Assembly: GCA_024398995.1 (NCBI GenBank)
Contig: JAKSIE010000010.1
Coordinates: 1 to 63,397 of the forward strand
Direction of reading: 5' to 3'
Source: Fibrobacter sp.
GTDB lineage: Bacteria > Fibrobacterota > Fibrobacteria > Fibrobacterales > Fibrobacteraceae
DNA: 63,397 nucleotides
The notes under the pieces are model-generated. The model was given only the letters and a program-made list of their open reading frames with translations, did not search any database and had not been told where the DNA came from. The position numbers were made by a program, and so were the translations under genes. Positions 33,591 to 43,486 of the stretch are shown in pieces. Numbering within the stretch: position 1 is the first letter of the stretch; every line of letters begins with the position of its first letter.

Positions 33591-35084
33591 GGTTATCTTA
33601 CTTGCGTTAGATTGCGTCTTTGTACCATTAACCAAGAAGCCTTTTCGGTTCTCTATGGAAGAATGACCTGCAATCCTTTTTCTCAGATAACGATTGGTTT
33701 TGTTTGTCGGTATAAAGCTTATGCCGTAACGAGATAAGGGATTTGGATTGATTGACTGAGTGCTTTCAGCTGTTTTGAAAATGAAAATTTGTTCCTTCAA
33801 AATCTCATCAAATGAGATGGTGGTGGAATCTAGATCTTCCAGCGCTTGCTTTGCCTTTGACTTAAGGTAGGTGTTCCTATCCAAGATCCATTGTCGAAGA
33901 TCTTCAATGTTGTCTTCAAAATCTGCTTTAGGCTGGGGATTATAGGGACATGTGAGTCTGCGAATCTTTGAACTTGATTTTGCAGTGGAGTCACAATTTA
34001 CCCATCCGGAATCGGAGAAATTTCTGTCAAAGGAATCCTTGAAGTTCAAGAGAATAGAGTCTATTTGATTGTTTCCTAGACGGTTGTCCTTTGCTAAATT
34101 TTCAAAATAGGGAGCTAGTTCTAGGTATCTTTCATATGCAATTTTTTGAAAGCTTGGATCTTGAAAAAGTTTTTCCCACCAGATGAGTTTTCCGTGCATA
34201 CCTGCGGTTTTGGCCTTTGTTTCAGATTTTGTGTTTCCTAAGGACAGGTCAAAATCCCAGACGGGTCCGCCTCTTAAAATTCCTTTGTGAATTGTGAAAT
34301 AGGTTGAACCGGTGTGTAAGTCGGGATCGTGTACGAATTCTTCAATCCAGTAATAATCTATCATTGACTGCAAGTCAACGAATTGTATATATTCGCTTAT
34401 ATCCTGGGTATTGATGGACTGTTCGATGCTGTAAAGTTTGTTTTCAAGAACTTTTAATTGATCCTTGGTTGGTTCGCTAGGCTCTTCAAGAGCCAGTCTA
34501 AATGAGTCTAGAGGACTGTAAATGTATGTAATATTGCTCTTTTTTCTGCTTTGGACATATTCAAAAAGAAAATCGTCATTTTCTGTGCTTAGATTGATTC
34601 GACTTTCGTGGAATTCCACATTTTGGGCTAACAGGTAATTTCCTTGAAATTCGTTGTTGACCCAAACATCAATAAAGTATGACTTGGGCGAAAAATCAAA
34701 GGGAAGTTTGCCTGCTAAATCAAAGATTAGTTTGTTGCGGATTAGAGTCGGATCGAAAGGATTGGATAGTAATGCCCACTTTTTGTTTTTGCCCATACCG
34801 AACATGTTGATTTTCTTTTCAAACTTGATGTTATATGGTTTTTTGGGGGCTGTGGCTGTGGAATTCCCTCGGATTCGTATTTGCCCTGAAACAGAAAAAT
34901 CTCCTGTTGCGGAATATCCCTTTGCGTGTGCTGGGGAGTCTTCAAATATAAAAGAGGCTTCGGAATAACTTGAAGAAATTGTAGATTTAGATGTGATGAA
35001 AAGTTTTGGAGTGTTGCTTTCGGACGCGTAGACTGATATACATGTGGCTACGCATAAGAAAAATGCAAATTTCAACAATCTCAT
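33579..35084 (-). CDS. Exported CotH kinase family protein
   Basis: The 501-residue product has a signal peptide (SVYA|SE, about residue 20). Its CotH domain carries GQIRIRGNSTATAPKKPY, WALLSNPFDPTLIRNKL and the metal-binding VWDFDLSLGN. These are the core CotH motifs, so kinase-type activity is plausible; the target is unknown. It is the only minus-strand gene inside the plus-strand polysaccharide block and is lower in G+C than its neighbours, which may indicate later insertion. The promoter box lies directly before the ATG. Confidence 0.85.
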   Translation of the reverse strand: MRLLKFAFFLCVATCISVYASESNTPKLFITSKSTISSSYSEASFIFEDSPAHAKGYSATGDFSVSGQIRIRGNSTATAPKKPYNIKFEKKINMFGMGKNKKWALLSNPFDPTLIRNKLIFDLAGKLPFDFSPKSYFIDVWVNNEFQGNYLLAQNVEFHESRINLSTENDDFLFEYVQSRKKSNITYIYSPLDSFRLALEEPSEPTKDQLKVLENKLYSIEQSINTQDISEYIQFVDLQSMIDYYWIEEFVHDPDLHTGSTYFTIHKGILRGGPVWDFDLSLGNTKSETKAKTAGMHGKLIWWEKLFQDPSFQKIAYERYLELAPYFENLAKDNRLGNNQIDSILLNFKDSFDRNFSDSGWVNCDSTAKSSSKIRRLTCPYNPQPKADFEDNIEDLRQWILDRNTYLKSKAKQALEDLDSTTISFDEILKEQIFIFKTAESTQSINPNPLSRYGISFIPTNKTNRYLRKRIAGHSSIENRKGFLVNGTKTQSNASKITIKK

Positions 35085-35091
35085 AGGATTA

Positions 35092-35097
35092 AATATA
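35092..35097 (-). promoter_or_regulatory. TATATT box 7 bases before the second CotH gene
   Basis: The minus strand reads TATATT-TAATCCT-ATG. The expected transcription start falls at the start codon and no Shine-Dalgarno sequence is present. Confidence 0.5.
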
Positions 35098-35129
35098 AAA
35101 TAATTCTAATTCCACATTTGTTAATTTTC

Positions 35130-35135
35130 TAAATT
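35130..35135 (+). promoter_or_regulatory. TAAATT box 8 bases before the heparinase-like gene
   Basis: TAAATT at 35130-35135 is followed by AGTGATGT and the ATG at 35144. It is the probable head of the second part of the plus-strand glycan operon. Confidence 0.4.
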
Positions 35136-35143
35136 AGTGATGT

Positions 35144-37048
35144 ATGTCAATATCTTGGTATATTCAGCGTATAAAAACGTTCTCCCCGGAAGAGATCCTG
35201 TTTCGTGTGGGTCAGCGGGTTCGCACTCATGTGCTTGATAAGCGTTTGCTGAAAGATTGTAGCCAGGTTCCTGTAGCATTGCCTGCCTGCGCTCTTGTGG
35301 TTGATGAAGATAAGCGTTTAGATTACCCGATTTTTGAAAAGTCCATAGACGTTTTCAAGCCCATTGATTGGCATCTGGATGTTCAAAGTGGAAGAAACTT
35401 CCCTAAGTCATTTGCCCACAAGATCAATATCCGTTCTGATGAGTTTGGTAGCGCCAAGCATGTGTGGGAAGTAAACCGCCAACTGTTTCTGGTTCATATT
35501 GCAAGGCTTTATCATGAGTCTGGTGACCGCTGTTATCTGGACTTGATTATGTACCATTTGACCAGCTGGAAGAATGAAAATCCCTACCTGCTGGGCGTGA
35601 ACTGGTACAGCAATATCGAAGTGAATATTCGCCTGATCAACTGGGCGTACTGCTGGAAACTGCTGGATGCAGAAAACTTGCGTAAGACCGATGAGCAGTT
35701 CGCGCAGTTCGTGGATTCCGTTTGGCAGCCTCTGATTAACGATCATGCGGAATTTTCCCACAAGCATCCGTCGTTGTATTCTTCTGCCAACAATCATTTG
35801 ATATCTGAATATGCTGGCCTGTTTATTGCAACCTGTTGCTGGGATATTCCTCAACGAGAAAAGCGTCGCGCCTATGCCAAGGCCGGGCTGGAACGTGAAA
35901 TCCTCTTGCAGAATTCTCCTGACGGGGTGAACAGCGAAGAGGCTGCGGAATACATTCAGTTTATCGACGATTTCTTCTTGCTGGCTGCGGTGATTGGAGA
36001 CGCCTCGGGCAATTCCTTCTCGCAGACTTACAAGACCCGCTTACATCAGATGGCTCGCTACTTGAATGCCATGCTGGATGTGAACTACAACTATCCTATG
36101 TATGGCGATGGCGATGATGGTTTTTTGCTGCGCCCCGATGCTGGCGGCCATTTCAACAACTTCAAGTCGCTGCTGACTGCGTTTGCCACCTACTTTGGCG
36201 ATGCTTCCCTCAAGCGTGCCGACGCACATTGGGATGACAAGAACCAACTTATTTTTGGCGACCAGGGCAAGGGCGCGTTTGACTCCTTGGAGGCCAAGGG
36301 TGATAATCCCGACAAGAACTTGTTCCTGACTGAAAGCGGACACTATATCTTTAGAAAGGTTAACGCAGGCAAGGAAATCTACCTGCATTTTGATGCCGCC
36401 CCGTTGGGCTTCTTGAGCATAGCCGCCCATGGTCATGCAGACGCACTAAGCTTTATCTTGCATGTGGACGGATTTCCTGTGATGGTGGATTCTGGTACCT
36501 TTACCTACCATACTCACAAGGAATGGCGTAAGTATTTTATGGGAACTATTGCCCACAACACGATCCGAGTAAATGGTACGAACCAATCCACTCAGGCTGG
36601 ACCTACCATGTGGTTGAACCATTTCAAGTGCAATACTTTGAAAGCGGACGCGGATTCTGTTACTGCAACTCACAGCGGTTACGACAAGCTGGGGGTCAAC
36701 CATTCCCGCCAGATGATTTTTAACCGCGAACAAGATGAATTTGTCATTAAGGACACCCTGAAGGCGAGTGTCGGCTTTAGCGCCGAAGTCCCTTTCCATT
36801 TCCATCCGGATGCAGAAATCCAGGAAGTGTCCAAGGGGGTATTCGAGGTGACTGTAGTCGGTGCCCGCAAGATCCAAGTCAGCACGGACCCTGCGCTGGA
36901 ATATCGAATCGCCTCCGGCGAAGAGAACCCCATGCTGGGCTGGTATTCCGACCACTTCGGTGAAAAGGTTCCCTGCAAAATGATTTACGCCAGCAAGGAA
37001 TGCAAGGGTGCATCCAGTTTTGAAACTAGGGTAAAGGTTTTGTCATGA
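35144..37048 (+). CDS. Heparinase II/III family polysaccharide lyase
   Basis: The 634-residue protein has an N-terminal alpha-toroid (about 60-330; NNHLISEYAGLF) and a C-terminal beta-sandwich (about 380-630; AAHGHADALSFILHVDG, MVDSGTFTYH). This is the fold of heparinase II/III and PL15/PL17 alginate lyases. Such genes recur in exopolysaccharide operons, where the enzyme trims uronate-containing chains. No signal peptide is evident, so the site of action is uncertain. The stop overlaps the next start by ATGA. Confidence 0.85.
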   Translation: MSISWYIQRIKTFSPEEILFRVGQRVRTHVLDKRLLKDCSQVPVALPACALVVDEDKRLDYPIFEKSIDVFKPIDWHLDVQSGRNFPKSFAHKINIRSDEFGSAKHVWEVNRQLFLVHIARLYHESGDRCYLDLIMYHLTSWKNENPYLLGVNWYSNIEVNIRLINWAYCWKLLDAENLRKTDEQFAQFVDSVWQPLINDHAEFSHKHPSLYSSANNHLISEYAGLFIATCCWDIPQREKRRAYAKAGLEREILLQNSPDGVNSEEAAEYIQFIDDFFLLAAVIGDASGNSFSQTYKTRLHQMARYLNAMLDVNYNYPMYGDGDDGFLLRPDAGGHFNNFKSLLTAFATYFGDASLKRADAHWDDKNQLIFGDQGKGAFDSLEAKGDNPDKNLFLTESGHYIFRKVNAGKEIYLHFDAAPLGFLSIAAHGHADALSFILHVDGFPVMVDSGTFTYHTHKEWRKYFMGTIAHNTIRVNGTNQSTQAGPTMWLNHFKCNTLKADADSVTATHSGYDKLGVNHSRQMIFNREQDEFVIKDTLKASVGFSAEVPFHFHPDAEIQEVSKGVFEVTVVGARKIQVSTDPALEYRIASGEENPMLGWYSDHFGEKVPCKMIYASKECKGASSFETRVKVLS

Positions 37049-38112
37049 TTGAAAAAGTTCGACATATAGGCCCGGCCCTTTACGTGCAGGGCGGCATTAG
37101 CTCTGTGCTGGTAAGTTACAAGAAGTTGTTCAATCTTCCGGAAGAGTATTTTATTGCAAGCTACAATGGCTCCTTTGCCAAGTCTTTGCCTATACTGCTC
37201 TTGGTTTGCATGAAACTCCTTTTCTGCCCGGAAAAGGGTGTGGCTTATTACCAGATCCACACGTCTTTTAACGGCAGTTTCCTTCGCAAGTTCCTGATCA
37301 GCCTTTGCCTTCGAATTCGTGGCAAGAAGTACACCACCCACATTCATGGCAGCCGTTTCAAGGAGTTCTGCAGCAAGGCTCCCGCTCCGCTCAAGTTCTG
37401 TATCCGTTCCTATTTCCTTCATTCTCAAACGGTAATTTGCATTACTCCGGATATGCAGGAATTTATGGATGCTTTCGTTGGTAAGGGCAAGTGTAGTTTT
37501 GTTGTCATTCCCAATCCTTGCCAGACCATTGCTGAAAAACCGGTGGACTTGTCTACTCACCAGCAGCCTGTCAAGATTGTTTTCTCTGGACGCTACGGTC
37601 ACCGCAAGGGCGTTTACGATTTGATCAAGGCTTTCTCTCAGGCAGAATTCAAGACCCCCGTAGAAATGTTCCTATTTGGCGATGGGGAAGTAGAGAAGGT
37701 TCGCTCTGAGGCAACCGCGTCTTCTTGCGGTGACAAGATTCATGTGTCAGGATGGCTGACTCATGCGGAGTATCTGAATCGCCTGGTGGAATTTGATTTG
37801 TTGGCTCTGCCTTCTTATGCAGAAACCTTCGGTATGAGTCTGGTAGAAGCTATGGGCCTTGGCATCCCTGTGGTGTCTACGTTCTCTGGCGGCGTCCCTT
37901 ACGTGGTGGAAAACGGCAAGGACGGTTTTCTTGTGGAGGCAGGAGATGTTTCTGCGCTTTCTAAAAAGCTTGAAGAGCTGGTGGAAAATCAGAGCCTCCG
38001 AATCCAGATGGGACAAACCGCTTGGAATTCCTGCGTGACAAAGTTTGCAGGAAATGTTGTTTTGGACTTGTTAGAAGATTGCTATCAAAAGTTGGATGGA
38101 TCCAATGTTTAG
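37045..38112 (+). CDS. Glycosyltransferase family 4
   Basis: The 355-residue GT-B enzyme has an early GGISSVLVSYKKLF segment typical of GT4 acceptor domains, an IHGSRFKEF stretch, and the C-terminal LPSYAETFGMSLVEAMGLGIPVV motif with the donor-binding EAMGLG. It is coupled to the lyase gene before it (4-base overlap) and to the polymerase gene after it (17-base overlap). Donor and linkage are unknown. Confidence 0.9.
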   Translation: MIEKVRHIGPALYVQGGISSVLVSYKKLFNLPEEYFIASYNGSFAKSLPILLLVCMKLLFCPEKGVAYYQIHTSFNGSFLRKFLISLCLRIRGKKYTTHIHGSRFKEFCSKAPAPLKFCIRSYFLHSQTVICITPDMQEFMDAFVGKGKCSFVVIPNPCQTIAEKPVDLSTHQQPVKIVFSGRYGHRKGVYDLIKAFSQAEFKTPVEMFLFGDGEVEKVRSEATASSCGDKIHVSGWLTHAEYLNRLVEFDLLALPSYAETFGMSLVEAMGLGIPVVSTFSGGVPYVVENGKDGFLVEAGDVSALSKKLEELVENQSLRIQMGQTAWNSCVTKFAGNVVLDLLEDCYQKLDGSNV

Positions 38113-39472
38113 TGTTGCTGTCCTGCTTTTGTTTTTTACCCTCTTTGGTGCAATGATCCTGGGTAGAAAGGATTATGGCTACGTTTGGGTTTTGTTGAGC
38201 CTGGTTTTATTTCCGCCTTGCATTTACTTTACCCAAAGTCCTCAGGTTTCGCCCCAGCAGGCTTTTATCTACGGATTTTTTGTCTTAGCGGTTTTCACAA
38301 ATCGAAACGCTTTGATGGAATCAATCTTTAAACACCCTTTAAAGATTCCTCTTTTCTTGCTGTTCGGTTCTCTAGTTACAACTTCTGTCCTTAACGGTGA
38401 AGGTGGCAAGGGTGTCTATAATGCACTCCGTTACTATACAGAAAATTATGCTTACCTTTTCGTTGCCTTTATGGGCGGCCTTTGCTACAAGAATATCAAA
38501 ATCGAGGATAAATGGTTTTACCCGATTATGGCCTTGTGTGCGCTTGGCGTTGTTGAATTTCTCCTGAAGAGCAATTTGGTGTTTCCCCTGATTTGTAAGG
38601 CATTCCCCTATTATGATGGCTACTTTGATTTGAGCAGTGCTGTTTCTGCGTCGAGAACGTATCGCTCTAGAATTTTTGTGACAACGACTCATCCCACGGT
38701 TTTGGGCTGTATGATGAGTTGTGCCTTGATTATGTTTACGTGTTGCCTCAAGAAACTTTCATGGCAAAAAAATAAGATCGTAATTGCTTGGTGTAGCCTC
38801 TTTTTGCTGGTCGTTTTGTCTGGTTCTAGAACCGCAATTGCTTGCTCCTTGTTGGGCTTGCTGCTTTTTGTATTCGGTAAGGTGAATATTCGAATAAAGT
38901 TCCTTGTTGTTGTTATAATGGCTTTTGCTGTGGCAAACTACGCACAACGATTCATTGATGAATTTTCTGTAGAAGGTCAAGGGAGCTCCCTCTCTTTAAG
39001 ACAAGAACAGTTGCTGTTTTCTTACCTTCAGTTCATGAAGAGTCCTATTTATGGAAACGGCATTCGTTACACAAGTAAGTATGTGATGGAACGTGATACT
39101 TACAATGATCGCGTAACGGATTCAGAAATTGGCGGCTTGGAATCGGTTATCTTTTTCCAGCTGATTGACTATGGCTTTATTGGGATATCGTCCTATATAC
39201 TGCTGTTCCTATTCGCTTTTTACTATTTCTTTAAACGAAGACGGTTTGAATATGCGCAGAGCGGCTTGCTCGTAACCATTGTGTTCTTTGTATTTGCTTG
39301 CATGTCGGGTGAAATTGGAGGCAATAATACTTTTGCCTATATGTTGATTGGCTATTGCATGGGCGCCACACGCATTGAAGAACAAGATGAAGAAGAACTG
39401 GAAAACCAAGAAGAATCCGAAGGAAATGACACGAAACCTTTAAATGTGACTAAGGCCGAAAAGGTAGGATGA
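38096..39472 (+). CDS. Wzy/WaaL-type O-antigen polymerase or ligase
   Basis: The 458-residue polytopic membrane protein has about 11-12 hydrophobic segments and the Wzy_C-type motif LSGSRTAIACSLLGLLL. Extended periplasmic loops are seen between helices, with a charged cytoplasmic tail at the C-terminus (about 425-458). Such proteins polymerise lipid-linked repeat units or ligate chains. Placed among glycosyltransferases and with a flippase in the facing block, a Wzy role is most likely. An alternative ATG lies three codons downstream. Confidence 0.8.
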   Translation: MDPMFSVAVLLLFFTLFGAMILGRKDYGYVWVLLSLVLFPPCIYFTQSPQVSPQQAFIYGFFVLAVFTNRNALMESIFKHPLKIPLFLLFGSLVTTSVLNGEGGKGVYNALRYYTENYAYLFVAFMGGLCYKNIKIEDKWFYPIMALCALGVVEFLLKSNLVFPLICKAFPYYDGYFDLSSAVSASRTYRSRIFVTTTHPTVLGCMMSCALIMFTCCLKKLSWQKNKIVIAWCSLFLLVVLSGSRTAIACSLLGLLLFVFGKVNIRIKFLVVVIMAFAVANYAQRFIDEFSVEGQGSSLSLRQEQLLFSYLQFMKSPIYGNGIRYTSKYVMERDTYNDRVTDSEIGGLESVIFFQLIDYGFIGISSYILLFLFAFYYFFKRRRFEYAQSGLLVTIVFFVFACMSGEIGGNNTFAYMLIGYCMGATRIEEQDEEELENQEESEGNDTKPLNVTKAEKVG

Positions 39473-40335
39473 TGAAAAAGTTTTCAGTAGTCATAACAAC
39501 AAAGAATCGTCACGAACTTTTGGAAAAGGCGGTCCAAAGTGTTCTTGCTCAGACCACGGGTGACTTGGAATGCATTGTGGTGGACGATGCATCGACAGAT
39601 GGTACCCAGGAAAAGTATGCTAACGATCCTCGAGTCGTTTATGTTCGCATTGACGCCAAGGACTCTCGCGGTGGTAACTATGCCCGTAATCAAGGCGTTG
39701 CCAAGGCGACGGGCGAATTCATTGCCTTTTTGGACGATGATGATGAATGGCTGCCGAATAAATTGGAAAAGCAGTTGGCTCTCCATAACGCTCATCCCGG
39801 TTCCGTGATTTTCTGTGGCAGAACCTTTAAGAAGGTTTCTGAGGAGGGTGTGCAACTTCGTACGGGTATTCCACCCCAGAAACATTCTGGCGACTTGTCT
39901 CGATTGATTCGCACGACATACGTTACTTCTACTTCTTGCTTGTTCTTTCCTCGCAAATTGTTGGAACAGGTGGGTAACTTCGATGAACGATTGACGTTCT
40001 GGCAGGAATACGAATTGTGCATTCGCTTGGCTCAAGTTGCCGAGTTTTACTTTGTGCCCGAGGCTCTTGTAATCTGTCTTGATGAGGTGAACAATAAGGC
40101 CCGTGTTTCCAACAAGGTTTTGAATTGGAAGGAGAATACGTCTTATATCCGAAACAAGCACCAGGCTCTTTATAACGAATTGACCTTCAAGGAAAATTGG
40201 GCTTACCACGCCACTTTGATGAAGGATGCCTTCCGCCGTCACCAACGTGCAGGAAAAAAGCTTAAAGCGTTTTACTATGGTGTTTTACGTTTGTTCGTTG
40301 AATACATTCCTACCCGTATTCTTCGCCTTTTTTGA
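39469..40335 (+). CDS. Glycosyltransferase family 2
   Basis: The 288-residue GT-A enzyme begins FSVVITTKNRHELLEKAVQS and has VVDDASTDGT and the metal-binding FLDDDDEWLPNKL. It is a cytoplasmic inverting transferase that adds one sugar of the repeat. It overlaps the polymerase gene by four bases; either of two adjacent ATG codons (39469, 39472) may start it. Confidence 0.9.
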   Translation: MMKKFSVVITTKNRHELLEKAVQSVLAQTTGDLECIVVDDASTDGTQEKYANDPRVVYVRIDAKDSRGGNYARNQGVAKATGEFIAFLDDDDEWLPNKLEKQLALHNAHPGSVIFCGRTFKKVSEEGVQLRTGIPPQKHSGDLSRLIRTTYVTSTSCLFFPRKLLEQVGNFDERLTFWQEYELCIRLAQVAEFYFVPEALVICLDEVNNKARVSNKVLNWKENTSYIRNKHQALYNELTFKENWAYHATLMKDAFRRHQRAGKKLKAFYYGVLRLFVEYIPTRILRLF

Positions 40336-40343
40336 GGTTTGAA

Positions 40344-41426
40344 ATGAAGAAAGTTTGCTTCTATCCCTCATGCCAGAAAAGGACGAACCACTTTTTGTTC
40401 AACCTGGCGAAATTGCTGGAGTCCACAGGCAGTTTTCAGTGCGTTGGTTATAAGGAAATCCAGAAGGAAAGCCCGAAGGATTTGTTTAAATCGGACGTCT
40501 ATCATATCAACTGGTTTGATCAGAGCAAGACTTTTGTTTCCTTTTTGAAGAGACTTTATTTTTTGTTGGCTTTAAAGTTGAAAGGCAAACGTATTGTGTG
40601 GACGATTCACAATATTGTGTCTCATGCAAAGACTCCTTTCTATAACAAGATTCTTTTCAAACTGCTGGCTCGCTTTTCCAAGGCAATTCACATTATGTGT
40701 GAAGATTCCGTGGCTATAGCTCACCTTGAAAAGTATAGGAACAAGATTAAGCTGATTCCCCATGGCGACTATTATGGCTCTTATCCAGAAAGCAATCTGG
40801 ATGTTCGTGAAAAATTTGGAATTGCTGCTGATCGACCGATTATGCTTTTTTCCGGAGCCATTCAGCCCTACAAGAATATTGAAGTTTTGGTAAAGTCATT
40901 TAGGAAGGCTTTTAGCCATGATGAAAAGAATGGCGACAATGCTGTTTCGCAGAAACCGGTGCTTCTAATTTGTGGAAAGGTGGAGCCGGTCTCTTATGAA
41001 ACGGACATTCGAAACTTGATTGGTGATTGCGAGGATATCATTTTCAATCCGGGCTTTATTCCCGACGAAAATTTGTCAGCCTACATTAAGGCGGCTTGTG
41101 CTCTTACGGTTCCCTACAGTTATCGATCTTCGTTGAATTCAGGTACCATTCCTTTGGCATTCTCCTACGGTAAGACGTTGATTTGCCCGGATATTGCCTG
41201 TGTCAAGGATATATTGAAAAAATCCGATTGCTTGTATGGATATCATTACGAAACTGAAGATGAACATATAGAGATCCTGTCCAAGAAAATGCAGGAAGTT
41301 TATGGGGACTGCTGCAATGGAAAGATTGCAGAAAAGGAAAAACTTGCAGTACAGTACATGGCAGAAAATTCCTGGGAATCCCATAAGGCTGAATGGATTG
41401 ATCTTTATGGAGGTTGCTCATGCTGA
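40344..41426 (+). CDS. GT-B fold glycosyltransferase
   Basis: The 360-residue product has HINWFDQSK, IVWTIHNIVSHAKTPFYNK and IPHGDYYGSYPE, typical of GT-B transferases that build exopolysaccharide main chains. The donor half contains FSGAIQPYKN and a SLNSGTIPLAFSYGK segment where GT4 enzymes have the EAMA motif; the usual Glu is not conserved. GAGG at 40334-40337 supports the ATG at 40344, and a TTG four codons earlier is less likely. Confidence 0.8.
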   Translation: MKKVCFYPSCQKRTNHFLFNLAKLLESTGSFQCVGYKEIQKESPKDLFKSDVYHINWFDQSKTFVSFLKRLYFLLALKLKGKRIVWTIHNIVSHAKTPFYNKILFKLLARFSKAIHIMCEDSVAIAHLEKYRNKIKLIPHGDYYGSYPESNLDVREKFGIAADRPIMLFSGAIQPYKNIEVLVKSFRKAFSHDEKNGDNAVSQKPVLLICGKVEPVSYETDIRNLIGDCEDIIFNPGFIPDENLSAYIKAACALTVPYSYRSSLNSGTIPLAFSYGKTLICPDIACVKDILKKSDCLYGYHYETEDEHIEILSKKMQEVYGDCCNGKIAEKEKLAVQYMAENSWESHKAEWIDLYGGCSC

Positions 41427-42358
41427 CCTTCATCTTTGTAGATTACAAATCTTCGGAAGCAACGTTAAAGTGTGTATCCCACTTTATTGAAAAGTGTAAA
41501 AAGACGCCTCAGGAAATTTCTTTTGTGGTGGTCGACAATAGCGTTGATCCCGAAAATTTTTCGAAGCTATCTGCTGTATATCCTACTGTATCCGCTCTAG
41601 AATACGATGGATCTTCGCTGGAAGAAAAGTCTGTTGAAGGCTATCGTCTTTATTTGTGGAAGAATACGAGCAATGCGGGCTATGGTAAAGGCAATAATGC
41701 CGGAGCTAAGATTGCCGCAGAATTCTTGAATAGCGATTACCTGCTTTTTTCCAACAATGATTTGCTGATTTTAGATGATGTTCTTTCAATTGATACATTG
41801 ATTGAAGAAACTCAAAAACCTAACGTGGCTATTGTCGGCCCGTCCATCGTTGGTAAGGATGGTAGGCCTCAGAATCCTTACTTTGAAAAATCGTTTTTCT
41901 TGCGTTGGGGCCTTGAAAATTTGTGCTATCCCTTTGCCCGGTGCTTACCGAAAAAGTGGACTTCTGGTGATTTGCAAACGGATTTCGATCAGAATCCGGT
42001 ATTTCGTGTGATGGGTTCGTTCTTCTTGATTCCGAGAAAGATTTTTGAAGAAGTGGGCTGCTTCGATTCAAATACATTCTTGTTTGCAGAAGAACTGATC
42101 CTGTCCAAGAAATTGCATAACAAGGGCTACGTAACTCATTTTGTTCCGTCAGTTCATCTTTTGCATAATCATTCTGAAATCATCAACAAAAATTACGACT
42201 TTTCAAAGCGCTTGATGATTCGATTTGAATCGGAGTCCTATTACTATAGGAACTATGCAGGTGTGGGTGCTGCACAAATTTTTGTGGTTCGTCTGATTTT
42301 GAAGTCCTATATTTTTAGGAAGAAATTTTTTAAGAAGTTGAAGAGCCTTTTTAAATAG
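41420..42358 (+). CDS. Glycosyltransferase family 2 (rhamnosyltransferase-like)
   Basis: The 312-residue GT-A enzyme has FIFVDYKSSEATLKC, FVVVDNSVDPENF, NAGYGKGNNAGAKIA, the catalytic FSNNDLLILDDV and VMGSFFLIPRKIFEEVGCFD. This pattern is typical of rhamnosyl/hexosyl transferases. GGAGG at 41409-41413 places the start at 41420, giving a 7-base overlap with the gene before. Confidence 0.87.
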   Translation: MLTFIFVDYKSSEATLKCVSHFIEKCKKTPQEISFVVVDNSVDPENFSKLSAVYPTVSALEYDGSSLEEKSVEGYRLYLWKNTSNAGYGKGNNAGAKIAAEFLNSDYLLFSNNDLLILDDVLSIDTLIEETQKPNVAIVGPSIVGKDGRPQNPYFEKSFFLRWGLENLCYPFARCLPKKWTSGDLQTDFDQNPVFRVMGSFFLIPRKIFEEVGCFDSNTFLFAEELILSKKLHNKGYVTHFVPSVHLLHNHSEIINKNYDFSKRLMIRFESESYYYRNYAGVGAAQIFVVRLILKSYIFRKKFFKKLKSLFK

Positions 42359-42376
42359 GTTGCTGTGTAGGTTTGT

Positions 42377-43480
42377 ATGAGCGTGCTTGTTTCTGTAGTT
42401 ATCCCGGTGCATAACGGTGAAAAGTATCTTAGAGAATGCTTGGATACCGTTGTTGGCCAGACCTTAACGGATCTGGAAATCATTTGCGTGAATGATGGTA
42501 GCACTGACGGCTCTCTTGCTATTCTTGAAGAATACGCTGCGAAGGATTCCCGTGTAAAGATCATTTCCCAGAACGCATCAAATGCCGGCCATGCCCGTAA
42601 TACAGGCCTTGCTGCAACAACTGGGGAGTATCTCTCTTTTTTGGATGCGGATGATTGGTTTGAGTTGGATATGCTGGAAACGATGGTGAATCAAGCCCAA
42701 AGTACGAATTCCGACATTGTCTTCTGCAAGGCTGCAACGTTTAATCAAAAAACTGGAGTGCAATCCACCAAGTCGTTCTCCCTGAAGGAACGCCTTGTGC
42801 CCAAGGGAAAAATTTTTTCTGGCAAGGATATCGCTGAAGATATGTTCCAGTTTTGCAGAACAGCCGCTTGGGATAAATTGTATAAGGCATCCTTCATCAA
42901 AGCCGAAGGCCTGCAGTTTCAGGAACAGCCCCGTATGAATGACTGTTTCTTTTCGACTATGGCAAACGTTCGCGCGTCAAGAATGTCTGTTTGCAGTAAA
43001 ATGTTCATCCATTACCGCATAAATTCTGGAACTTCTATTACCTCGATTTCTCCAGATATAGCATTCACCTGTACACTTAATACTTTCAGTAAGCTTCAGG
43101 AAACCATGACTGCAGATGAATTGCGAACCTTTGGCAAATCCTGGAAAAACTTCGTCATTAAAAATGTGGTAAATGAAATAGCCACTTTCTCTGAAGATGT
43201 TGCTTATAGATACTACCAGAAACTTCGTGGTTGTAGTTTTCAACTGTCTGACATGAAATGTAATGAGATTTATGATAAATTCCTTTACAACATGTACGTC
43301 AAATATCTGGATCAGGATTTGAGCGAAGAATCCTTTAAAATTGCCTTCGGTAATTTTATGCAGGATTATCAAGCCAAGAAAAAGCAGGCCAATTGGAAAA
43401 AGTCCTTGGCGGGTCTTGTGGACTTGATTTGCTCCCGTAGTTTCTCCTGTTTGCTCCGCCAGCTTAAAAACTGTCGCTAG
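42377..43480 (+). CDS. Glycosyltransferase family 2
   Basis: The 367-residue enzyme starts VSVVIPVHNGEKYLRECLDTVVGQT, with IICVNDGSTDGS and the FLDADDWFELDML metal motif. The C-terminal 150 residues are helical with no clear domain. It most resembles LPS and capsule GT2 enzymes. It follows the previous gene by 18 bases. Confidence 0.88.
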   Translation: MSVLVSVVIPVHNGEKYLRECLDTVVGQTLTDLEIICVNDGSTDGSLAILEEYAAKDSRVKIISQNASNAGHARNTGLAATTGEYLSFLDADDWFELDMLETMVNQAQSTNSDIVFCKAATFNQKTGVQSTKSFSLKERLVPKGKIFSGKDIAEDMFQFCRTAAWDKLYKASFIKAEGLQFQEQPRMNDCFFSTMANVRASRMSVCSKMFIHYRINSGTSITSISPDIAFTCTLNTFSKLQETMTADELRTFGKSWKNFVIKNVVNEIATFSEDVAYRYYQKLRGCSFQLSDMKCNEIYDKFLYNMYVKYLDQDLSEESFKIAFGNFMQDYQAKKKQANWKKSLAGLVDLICSRSFSCLLRQLKNCR

Positions 43481-43486
43481 GTTGGT

